Positions 26,421 through 33,347 of a DNA stretch of 64,000 bases are shown piece by piece (positions within the stretch are counted from its first letter, which is position 1; every line of letters begins with the position of its first letter). A model generated the notes under the pieces. That model made no database searches, was not told the DNA's origin, and saw only the letters and a program-made list of their open reading frames with translations. This stretch comes from Azospirillum thermophilum (GTDB lineage Bacteria; Pseudomonadota; Alphaproteobacteria; Azospirillales; Azospirillaceae): NCBI RefSeq assembly GCF_003130795.1, contig NZ_CP029357.1, positions 248,001 to 312,000 on the forward strand, read 5' to 3'. Both the position numbers and the translations under genes were made by a program.

Positions 26421-27413
26421 TCACTTGCGGTGCAGGTAGGTGTTGATCGCGATCACCAGAAGCAGGAAGGCGCCCCAGATGAAGTCGATCAGGTGGATGC
26501 TGAAGCGCATCATCTGGAAGCCGCTGGACAGCAGCATCAGGGCCAGGACCGCGATGCTGACGCCCAGCACCGTCCCCCGCCCGCCCGCCGGGTTGGTGCC
26601 GCCCAGCACGGCGATCAGGACCGCCTGCAGCAGGTAGGAGTTGCCGTAGTCCGCCTTGGCCGCGTTGGTCCGGCCGGACAGGATGATGCCGGCAAGGCTC
26701 GCCAGCACCCCGGTCGTGACGTAGGAGAAGAAGACCATGCGGCTGGTGCGCAGGCCGGCGAACAGCGCCGCCTTCGGGTTGGTGCCGATCAGCATCAGGT
26801 TGACGCCGAACACCGTGCGCGACAGCACGAAGGCGATCAGGACCGCCACGGCCAGGAAGATCAGGAAGGGCACCGCCAGCCCGAACAGCGACCCGTTGCC
26901 GATGAAGGCCCAGTTGGCCGGGAAGCCGGCGATGGCCGGGCCGCCGGTGATGACCAGCGCCAGCCCGGTGAAGAGCTGCCCGGTGCCCATGGTCGCCAGG
27001 ATCGGGGTGATCCTCATGCGGGCGATCAGCAGGCCGTTCAGCGCCCCGGCCGTGATCCCGGTGCCGAGCGCGATGGCGATGCCGATCAGCACCTGCGGCA
27101 GGGCCGGATCGGCCGTCATCTGCTGGCGGGTGAGCACGGCATGGAAGAAGGTGCCGGCCAGGATGCCCGACAGGTTGGCGATGCCCACCACCGACAGGTC
27201 GATCCCGCCGGTCAGCATGGCGATCATCATGGCGATCGACAGCAGCCCCAGCTCGGGGAACATGTAGGTGATGGATTCGAAATTGTAGAAGCGCAGGAAC
27301 TTCTCGGGGTTCAGCGCGCTCATCGCAATGAAGATCAGCACCGTGATCGCGATGAGCTGCAGGATGTTGTTGTCCCGGTTGACCAGCCTGCGGGTGTCGT
27401 GTGCGAGTTTCAT
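26421..27413 (-). CDS. sugar ABC transporter permease (RbsC type)
   Basis: 330 residues, 8-10 hydrophobic helices. Family features are GGIDLSVVGIANLSGILAGT near residue 90 and the cytoplasmic coupling region GTNPKAALFAGLRTSRMVFF, followed by VLIAVLGGTNPAGGRGTVLG near the C-terminus, all typical of ribose/xylose/AI-2 class permeases. It pairs with the next permease as a heterodimer, driven by the RbsA-like ATPase. Located in the middle of the deo-type operon, 21 bp after the first permease. Confidence 0.92.
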   Translation of the reverse strand: MKLAHDTRRLVNRDNNILQLIAITVLIFIAMSALNPEKFLRFYNFESITYMFPELGLLSIAMMIAMLTGGIDLSVVGIANLSGILAGTFFHAVLTRQQMTADPALPQVLIGIAIALGTGITAGALNGLLIARMRITPILATMGTGQLFTGLALVITGGPAIAGFPANWAFIGNGSLFGLAVPFLIFLAVAVLIAFVLSRTVFGVNLMLIGTNPKAALFAGLRTSRMVFFSYVTTGVLASLAGIILSGRTNAAKADYGNSYLLQAVLIAVLGGTNPAGGRGTVLGVSIAVLALMLLSSGFQMMRFSIHLIDFIWGAFLLLVIAINTYLHRK

Positions 27414-27434
27414 CGGTCCGGCCTCCCCTGCCCG

Positions 27435-28412
27435 TCAGGTGCTGCGCTTGCGGTCGCGCCACACGGTGGCCGCGGTGGCAAGGATGACGATCACGCCGAC
27501 GACGACGCGCTGCCAGGTGGTGTCCACCTTCATGATGATCAGGCTGTTCTTCACCATCACCAGCATGAAGACGCCGAGCATGGTGCCGAGCACGCTGCCC
27601 CGCCCGCCGAAGATGCTGGCCCCGCCCAGCACCACCGCGGCGATGACGTCCAGCTCCAGCCCGACGAAGTCGCGCGGGTTGGCGAGCCAGATCATCGAGC
27701 TGTGGAGCAGCCCGGCGAAGCCGGCCAGCGCGCCGGCCGTGCAGTAGACCACCAGCATGGTGGTGCGGATGTTGAAGCCGACGCGGCTCGCCGCCTCCGC
27801 GTCGCCGCCCACCGCATAGATGCTGCGGCCGATGACGGTGTAGCGCAGCATCAGGTGGATCAGCAGGGCGACGCCGGCATAGACCAGCACCATGGCGGTC
27901 AGGCCGAAGCGGGTGCCGTCCGGCTGGGCGATGGTGATCAGGTCCACCCTGGCGAACTCGATGAGCGCCGGCGGCATCATATTGATGTTGATCATGCTGG
28001 TGCCGACCACCCCCAGCAGGAAGCCGCGGACCATCGCCCCGGTGCCCAGCGTGACGATCAGCGGGATCATCTTGAACTGGTGCACGAAGAAGGCGTTGAC
28101 CGCGCCGAGGAGGAGGCCGATCAGCGTCGCCATCAGGAACGGGGCCGCCACCCCCTCGTAGCCCAGCGCCAGCATCGCCTTGACCGTCAGGTACAGGGCG
28201 GCGGCGGCGAAGGCCGGGAAGGAGACGTCGATGCCGCCGGACAGCAGCACCAGCAGGACGCCCAGCGCCATGATGCCGATGACGACGTTGCTCTTGATCA
28301 GGTTGAACAGGTTGTCGAGTTGCCAGAAGGCCGGATTGATCAGGCCGATCACCACCATCGCCGTCAGCAGGATGATGGCGATGACCGCCTCGGATCGCTG
28401 AAGGATCGCCAT
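27435..28412 (-). CDS. sugar ABC transporter permease (RbsC type)
   Basis: 325 residues with a multi-helix pattern matching the second permease: LLSGGIDVSFPAFAAAALYL in helix 2-3, the coupling loop GGDAEAASRVGFNIRTTMLV, and AAVVLGGASIFGGRGSVLGT near the end. The GGID and GRGSVLGT motifs are those of the carbohydrate CUT2 family. Only 9 bp separate it from the ATPase gene. Encoding two different permeases is normal for the AI-2/rhamnose-like branch of CUT2, whereas ribose systems use a homodimer, so the system may not be a strict ribose importer. Confidence 0.92.
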   Translation of the reverse strand: MAILQRSEAVIAIILLTAMVVIGLINPAFWQLDNLFNLIKSNVVIGIMALGVLLVLLSGGIDVSFPAFAAAALYLTVKAMLALGYEGVAAPFLMATLIGLLLGAVNAFFVHQFKMIPLIVTLGTGAMVRGFLLGVVGTSMININMMPPALIEFARVDLITIAQPDGTRFGLTAMVLVYAGVALLIHLMLRYTVIGRSIYAVGGDAEAASRVGFNIRTTMLVVYCTAGALAGFAGLLHSSMIWLANPRDFVGLELDVIAAVVLGGASIFGGRGSVLGTMLGVFMLVMVKNSLIIMKVDTTWQRVVVGVIVILATAATVWRDRKRST

Positions 28413-28421
28413 GGCGTCCTC

Positions 28422-29921
28422 CTACCGCAGGGTCTTGAGCAGGTCGGCGACCTGCTCTTCGGTCGTCGCGGCGGCCTCCAGCTCCTCGACGAAGCGGCCG
28501 CGGTGCATCACGATGATGCGGTTGCAGTTCTGGACCAGTTCGGGCACGTCGTCGGAGATCATCAGCACGCTCAGCCCCTTGTCGCGGGCCAGCCCGCGGA
28601 TGATGCGGTGGATTTCCGCCTTGGACCCGACATCGACGCCGACGGTCGGCCCGTTCAGGATCAGGATGCGCGCCTCGGTCAGCAGCCAGCGGGCGATGAC
28701 GACGCGCTGCTGGTTGCCGCCGGAGAGCTGGCCGACCGGCTTCTCGCCGGTCGGGGTGGCGATGTGCATGGCGCCGATCATGCCGGTCGCCAGATCCGCC
28801 ACCTTGTCCCGGTCGATCACCGACAGGCGGGCATGCGTCTCGTAGGAGCTGGCCAGCATGTTGCGGTTGATCGACTGGTTGAGGAACAGCCCCTCGGTCA
28901 GCCGGTCCTCCGGAACATAGGCGACGCCGAGGCCGATGGCCTCCTGCACGGTCTTGGGATGGACGGGCCGGCCGTCGATGCGGATCTCGCCGGTGAAGCC
29001 GGTCTTCAGCCCGAAGAGGGCCAGCGCCATCTCGGTCCGGCCGGAGCCCAGCAGGCCCGACAGCCCGACGATCTCGCCCGGCAGAAGGCTCAGGGTCAGA
29101 TCCTCGAAGGAGCCCGGCAGGCTGAGGTTCCGCACCTCCAGGCGCGGCGCCGCGGTCCCGGGCGCCGGTGTCCAGACATAGCGCTCGTCACGGATGTCCT
29201 GGCCGGTCATGGCGCGGATCAGGGAGGATTCGTCGAAGTTGCCGGTCGGCCCCTCCACCACCTTGCGCCCGTTGCGGATGACGGTCATCCGCTCGCTGAT
29301 CTCCAGCATCTCGCGCATCTTGTGGCTGACGAACAGCACGGCGATGCCCTGGCGCTGGATGTCGCGGACGATGCGGAAGAGGGCGTCGACCTCGTTGCGG
29401 GTGAGCGCCGTGGTCGGCTCGTCCATGATCAGCAGGCGGGCGTCGGACATCAGCGCGCGGGCGATGGCGACGATCTGCTTGCCGGCGGTCGGCAGCGAGC
29501 CGACCTCGGCGTCGAGGTCGAGGTCGACCCCCAGCCGGTCCAGCGCATCGCGCGCCAGCTTGCGAACGCTGGTCCAGTTGACCAGCCGGCGGCGCTCCCG
29601 GAGGATCGTGTTGGTCGCGAGGTTCTCGGCGACGGTCAGGTTCCCGAACAGGGAGAAGTCCTGGTAGATGACCTGGACGCCGTGGCGGATCGACTCCATC
29701 GGGCTCAGCGCCCGGACGGGCTTGCCGTCGATGAGGATCTCGCCGTCGTCCGGCTGGTGGACGCCGGACAGCACCTTGATGATGGTCGATTTGCCGGAGC
29801 CGTTCTCGCCGGCCAAGCAGTGGATCTCGCCCGGCATCAGGGCCAGCGACACGCCATCCAGTGCGCGGACCCCGGCAAAGCGCTTGCCGATGTCGCGGAG
29901 TTCGATGAAGGGTTCGGTCAT
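28422..29921 (-). CDS. sugar ABC transporter ATPase, two NBDs (RbsA/MglA type)
   Basis: 499 residues, two nucleotide-binding domains. NBD1 has Walker A GENGSGKST, Q-loop VIYQDFS and Walker B LLIMDEPTTAL, but its signature reads LPTAGKQ rather than LSxGxQ. NBD2 has a degenerate Walker A (GLLGSGRTEM, usual for the family), a good signature LSGGNQQRVVIARWL, and Walker B ILILNGPTVGVDVGSK in which the expected Asp-Glu pair is Asn-Gly. One composite site therefore looks inactive. The ATG at 29921 (MTEPFIELRDIGKRF) is chosen; an upstream in-frame GTG would add 11 residues without a clear RBS. Follows the binding-protein gene after a stable hairpin. Confidence 0.9.
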   Translation of the reverse strand: MTEPFIELRDIGKRFAGVRALDGVSLALMPGEIHCLAGENGSGKSTIIKVLSGVHQPDDGEILIDGKPVRALSPMESIRHGVQVIYQDFSLFGNLTVAENLATNTILRERRRLVNWTSVRKLARDALDRLGVDLDLDAEVGSLPTAGKQIVAIARALMSDARLLIMDEPTTALTRNEVDALFRIVRDIQRQGIAVLFVSHKMREMLEISERMTVIRNGRKVVEGPTGNFDESSLIRAMTGQDIRDERYVWTPAPGTAAPRLEVRNLSLPGSFEDLTLSLLPGEIVGLSGLLGSGRTEMALALFGLKTGFTGEIRIDGRPVHPKTVQEAIGLGVAYVPEDRLTEGLFLNQSINRNMLASSYETHARLSVIDRDKVADLATGMIGAMHIATPTGEKPVGQLSGGNQQRVVIARWLLTEARILILNGPTVGVDVGSKAEIHRIIRGLARDKGLSVLMISDDVPELVQNCNRIIVMHRGRFVEELEAAATTEEQVADLLKTLR

Positions 29922-29974
29922 GGCAGGCCGCGGGGTTGCGCGTTCCATGAGCACCCGTTGGTCGGGTGTCGGCG

Positions 29975-30006
29975 GCGCCCCACCCCGCGGAGAGGAATGG
30001 GGGCGC
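29975..30006 (-). terminator. intercistronic hairpin after the binding-protein gene
   Basis: GCGCCCC and GGGGGCGC arms around a GC-rich loop in the gap between the substrate-binding-protein gene and the ATPase gene. Hairpins here commonly protect the upstream message and let the binding protein be made in excess; attenuation is the alternative. Confidence 0.45.
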
Positions 30007-30022
30007 GTCGTTCAGCAGCCGA

Positions 30023-31084
30023 TCAGAAGTTGTAGTCCTTCATGTTCTCCTTGGTCACGCCGACCCAGCCCTGGCCGTAGAGCAGGTTGGTCTTCGAGGC
30101 GTCGGGGGAGATGAGGTTGGTGTAGCCGTTGAGGCCGAGGTTCAGGCCGGGCTTGATCTCGCCCTTCTTGCCGGACAGCACCATGGTCGCCATGACGTTC
30201 ATGGCATACCCGGCGACCGCCGGGTCCCAGAACTGGATGTACTGGACCGAGCCGTTCTTCAGGTACTCGCCGGCGACGGAGACGAGGCCGGTGCCGGAGA
30301 AGAACAGCTTGTCCTTCAGGCCGCGCTCGGTGATCAGGCGCCCGGCGCCCGCCGAGGTCGGCATCGGACCGCCGATGATCCCCTTGAGGTCGGGATAGGT
30401 CGTCAGCGTTTCCTTCAGCTTGTTGTAGTCGGTGTTGGCGTCGTCATAGGTCTCCAGCCGGCCGGTGACCTGCGACATCTTCGGGAAATGCTCCTTCTGG
30501 TACGCGACGGCGCCGTCGATCCACTCGTTCTGCGACTTGGAGGTCAGGCTGCCGACGGTGGTGACGTACTTGCCCTCGCCCCCCATCGCCTTGCCCAGCA
30601 CCTCCATCAGCTTGGCGCCGTAGGCCTTGTTGTCGAAGGCCTCCAGCACGTAGTCGGCGTTGACGATGTTGGAGGCCTCGTGCGCGATCACCAGGATGCC
30701 GCGGTCGCGGGCCTTCTTCAGCACCGGCTCCACCGCCTCGACCGAGAAGGGAACGATGCAGATGGCGTCGACGCCCTGGGCGATCAGGTTCTCCACGATC
30801 TGGACCTGGGCGGCGGCGTCGGCCTGGCTCGGCCCGACCATGAAGGTGTCGTGGCCGGTGTCCTTCTTGAACTGCTCCACCCCTTCGCGCATGCGGTCGA
30901 ACCAGGCGATGCCGTCGACCTTGACCACCGTGGCGATGGTGTAGGCCTTCTTGGTGGCCTGGGAGGTCACGTCCTTGCGGACGTTGGTCGTGTCCACCGG
31001 ACCCGAGGCGGCGAAGGCCGGCCCGGCGGCCAGGGCCGCGGCCAGCGTGGCGGTAAGCGCAAAGGAGGACAGAAGCTTTCTCAT
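30023..31084 (-). CDS. periplasmic sugar-binding protein of the CUT2 ABC transporter
   Basis: 353 residues with a signal peptide (KLLSSFALTATLAAALAAGP, cleavage after AFA near residue 25). The mature protein is a type-1 periplasmic binding fold like RbsB/LsrB: TIATVVKVDGIAWFDRMREG, QVQIVENLIAQGVDAICIVP, GILVIAHEASNIVNADYVLE, and a hinge TYPDLKGIIGGPMPTSAGAG. It closely follows the AI-2/rhamnose-binding branch in motif order. Neighbouring DeoC, deoxyribokinase-like and mutarotase-like genes point to deoxyribose or a related pentose as ligand. Second gene of the operon, 100 bp after deoC. Confidence 0.9.
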   Translation of the reverse strand: MRKLLSSFALTATLAAALAAGPAFAASGPVDTTNVRKDVTSQATKKAYTIATVVKVDGIAWFDRMREGVEQFKKDTGHDTFMVGPSQADAAAQVQIVENLIAQGVDAICIVPFSVEAVEPVLKKARDRGILVIAHEASNIVNADYVLEAFDNKAYGAKLMEVLGKAMGGEGKYVTTVGSLTSKSQNEWIDGAVAYQKEHFPKMSQVTGRLETYDDANTDYNKLKETLTTYPDLKGIIGGPMPTSAGAGRLITERGLKDKLFFSGTGLVSVAGEYLKNGSVQYIQFWDPAVAGYAMNVMATMVLSGKKGEIKPGLNLGLNGYTNLISPDASKTNLLYGQGWVGVTKENMKDYNF

Positions 31085-31184
31085 GGCGGAGGCTCCTTGG
31101 TGTGTTCCTGCCAGTCGGGTGTCCGGGCCTTGTGTCCGGACCGGTTCTTTGTTGTCGTGCCGCAGCGTTGCGGCCGGGGACGGC

Positions 31185-31856
31185 CTAGCCCTGGATCAGG
31201 GTCGTGCTGGCGCTGGCGCCGATGCGGCTTGCCCCGGCCTGGATCATGCGGAGCGCGTCGGCATAGCTGCGGATGCCGCCGGACGCCTTCACGCCCATGG
31301 CGTCGCCGACCGTCCGGCGCATCAGGGCCACATCCTCCGCCGTCGCGCCGGCGCTGCCGTAGCCGGTGGAGGTCTTGACGAAGTCGGCCCCGGCCTCCTG
31401 CGAGAGGCGGCAGGCGGCGACCTTCTCCGCCTCGGTCAGGGCGCAGGTCTCGATGATGACCTTGAGGACCCGGTCGCCGCAGGCCCGCTTGACCGCGGCG
31501 ATGTCGGCGCGGACGCCGTCGAGGTCGCCGTCCTTCAGGGCGCCGACGGCGATGACCATGTCGACCTCGTCGGCGCCGGCGGCCACGACGAGCTCCGTCT
31601 CCGCCACCTTGGCGGCGGTCGGCGTCGCGCCGAAGGGGAAGGCGACGACCGAGCAGGTCAGCACCCCGCTGCCCGCCAGCCGCCCGTGGACCAGCGGGAC
31701 ATGGATCGGATTGACGCAGACCGAGCGGAAGCGGTGCTGCCGGGCCTCGTCGCACCAGCGCAGCACGTCCGCCCGGCCGGCGTCGGGCCGGAGGATGGTG
31801 TGATCGATGTAAGATGCCAGATCCGCCGGGTGGCGGATCTCCTTCGGTGCCAGCAT
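31185..31856 (-). CDS. deoC: 2-deoxyribose-5-phosphate aldolase
   Basis: 223 residues, class I aldolase barrel. It cleaves deoxyribose-5-P to acetaldehyde and glyceraldehyde-3-P. Visible are the N-terminal DLASYIDHTILRPDAGRADV, SVCVNPIHVPL, the catalytic Asp region EVDMVIAVGALKDGD, the Schiff-base lysine in GADFVKTSTGYGSAGAT, and GVKASGGIRSYADALRMIQA. First gene of the eight-gene operon and divergent from deoR, which carries the CRP-like box in the shared promoter. Confidence 0.95.
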   Translation of the reverse strand: MLAPKEIRHPADLASYIDHTILRPDAGRADVLRWCDEARQHRFRSVCVNPIHVPLVHGRLAGSGVLTCSVVAFPFGATPTAAKVAETELVVAAGADEVDMVIAVGALKDGDLDGVRADIAAVKRACGDRVLKVIIETCALTEAEKVAACRLSQEAGADFVKTSTGYGSAGATAEDVALMRRTVGDAMGVKASGGIRSYADALRMIQAGASRIGASASTTLIQG

Positions 31857-31898
31857 GGCTGCACCCTCCCGTTACCGGCGCTGCTTGTTACAGCTTCG

Positions 31899-31914
31899 TG
31901 TGATGATTATCACA
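31899..31914. promoter_or_regulatory. CRP/FNR-type box in the deoC/deoR divergent promoter
   Basis: TGTGATGATTATCACA is a perfect match to TGTGA-N6-TCACA and is itself a 7-bp inverted repeat. It lies 43 bp before deoC and 215 bp before deoR, inside an AT-rich island (31.89-32.09 kb). Catabolite control by a CRP homologue is the natural reading; a DeoR operator is the alternative. Confidence 0.6.
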
Positions 31915-32128
31915 TACTCTGGTATGATCGTTTCATGTTGACCGCTCCCCGTCAAGATGAAATCATCATTGGAGAGATCCTAAAGAGCCGGCCCGCTGCA
32001 CAAGTCGTCCACCAGGGTTGGCGGGACATTCGGGGTAGCAATCCTGACCTTTCTATTCTGGAAAGTCATATTGCGATGCAGCATCCATTGCCGCGCTGCA
32101 CAGGACCAGGGAGGCCCGAGGCGGGATC

Positions 32129-32896
32129 ATGTTCAAGAGCAGGTCTGATCGCTTGACCCGGCTGACCGAAGTGCTGGAGCGGGGCTCCGTGATCCGCCTG
32201 AAGGAGGCGGCGCGCATGCTCGGCGTGTCGGAGATGACGGTGCGCCGGGACGTCGCCGCCTGCAACGGGCGGCTGGCCTATCTCGGCGGCTACATCGTCA
32301 ACGGCCAGGACCCGCAGGGTGGCCTCAGCTATGTCCTGGACTGGGAAAAGGACGTCCACGCCCAGAACAAGCAGGCCGCCTGCGCCACCGCCGCCCGGCT
32401 GATCGAGCAGGGCGACACGATCTTCATCGACTGCGGCACCACCATGCCGCATCTGGCGGCCTGCATCCCGGCCGACCTGCACCTGACCGTCGTCTGCTAC
32501 GCGATGAACGTGGCCGAGATCGTCTGCAAGAATCCCAACATGACGGTGGTCCTGCTGGGAGGACTCTACCACCGCTCCTCCGTCTCCTTCGCCAGCGAGG
32601 AGGGGCTGGCGATGCTGCGCAAGATCGGCATCAACAAGGCCTTCCTGTCGGCCGGCGGCGTCCATCCGGAGCGCGGCGTGAGCTGCTCCAACTTCCACGA
32701 GATCCCGATCAAGCAGGCGGCGATCGAGACCGCCGTCCATTCCTACGTCGTGGTCGACTCGAGCAAGCTCGGCAAGGTCAAGCCGGCCCGCTTCGCCGAC
32801 CTGCAGGTCTTCGAGTCGGTCATCACCGACGACGGCGCCGAACCCGACCAGCGCCGGGCCATGGAAGCGGCCGGCATCGCCCTGGTGATCGACTGA
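32129..32896 (+). CDS. deoR: DeoR-type transcriptional repressor
   Basis: 255 residues. The DeoR-family winged helix (LTRLTEVLERGSVIRLKEAA; RMLGVSEMTVRRDV) is at residues 8-45, followed by the sugar-phosphate-isomerase-like effector domain (IFIDCGTTMPHL; VVLLGGLYHRSS; FLSAGGVHPERGVSCSNFHE). The last segment, and the spacing VSEMTxRRD, strongly resemble E. coli DeoR, which senses deoxyribose-5-phosphate. It is transcribed away from the deo-type operon and probably represses both directions. The ATG at 32129 follows a purine-rich GAGGCGGGA. Confidence 0.92.
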   Translation: MFKSRSDRLTRLTEVLERGSVIRLKEAARMLGVSEMTVRRDVAACNGRLAYLGGYIVNGQDPQGGLSYVLDWEKDVHAQNKQAACATAARLIEQGDTIFIDCGTTMPHLAACIPADLHLTVVCYAMNVAEIVCKNPNMTVVLLGGLYHRSSVSFASEEGLAMLRKIGINKAFLSAGGVHPERGVSCSNFHEIPIKQAAIETAVHSYVVVDSSKLGKVKPARFADLQVFESVITDDGAEPDQRRAMEAAGIALVID

Positions 32897-32945
32897 CCGG
32901 CCTCCCTCCCCGGGTGGTCCGGCCTTGAGCGGTCTTGTGCACGGT

Positions 32946-33051
32946 GTGCAGCGTCTTTCCGGCGCACAATGCGTTCTCCGCCGAATCTTCCTGTCGTTTC
33001 AGGAGCTTGCCCAGATCGTTCGTTATCGGGCGTTGTGCACCCGCTGCCCAA
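32946..33051 (-). ncRNA. three-hairpin dispersed element, copy A
   Basis: Same layout as copy C, on the minus strand: hairpin 1 TTGGGCA(gcggg)TGCACAA (33051-33033, one G-A mismatch), hairpin 2 TCCTG(aaacga)CAGGA (33004-32989, perfect 5 bp), hairpin 3 starting GTGCGC and ending GCTGCAC (32967-32946) with a bulged T. Hairpin 2 differs from copy C in both arms yet still pairs. The 451-bp gap between deoR and the ABC-fold gene (32897-33347) shows no convincing open frame; outside the element I see nothing recognisable in it. Confidence 0.5.
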
Positions 33052-33347
33052 TCCGACACCCGCCCTGCGCCCGCACCGGGATGGCGCGGCGGGAGTCGGG
33101 CAGCAGGGGAGAGGTGACGGCCGAAGAGTAGCGGCGGCGCCGGAACGGAGCAACAGCGACAGGAAACGGTACGGGAGAGCGGCACCGGCCGAGTTCCCCA
33201 CCGGTTCTATGACGCCGGACGGGTTACCGACCAAAGTGGGAGGCGACGGGCGCCGACTGGCAAAACCGGCCGTTTCATCCAATATTGTCGTGCCCCGGTA
33301 AAGCCGGTCCGGGCCGGTTGGTGCGCCCGGATTTCCAAAGGTCATTT

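Noticed and set aside
31935..32156. 73-codon open frame (MLTAPRQDEIII...) upstream of and overlapping deoR
   Set aside because: It lies in the AT-rich promoter island, overlaps the deoR start and has no recognisable domain or convincing RBS; could be a leader peptide but not supported.
32935..33117. Short open frames (about 60 codons) across the deoR-ABC gap and similar ones near 53.5 kb
   Set aside because: Their similarity to each other is explained by the repeated hairpin element; codon positions are not conserved between copies.
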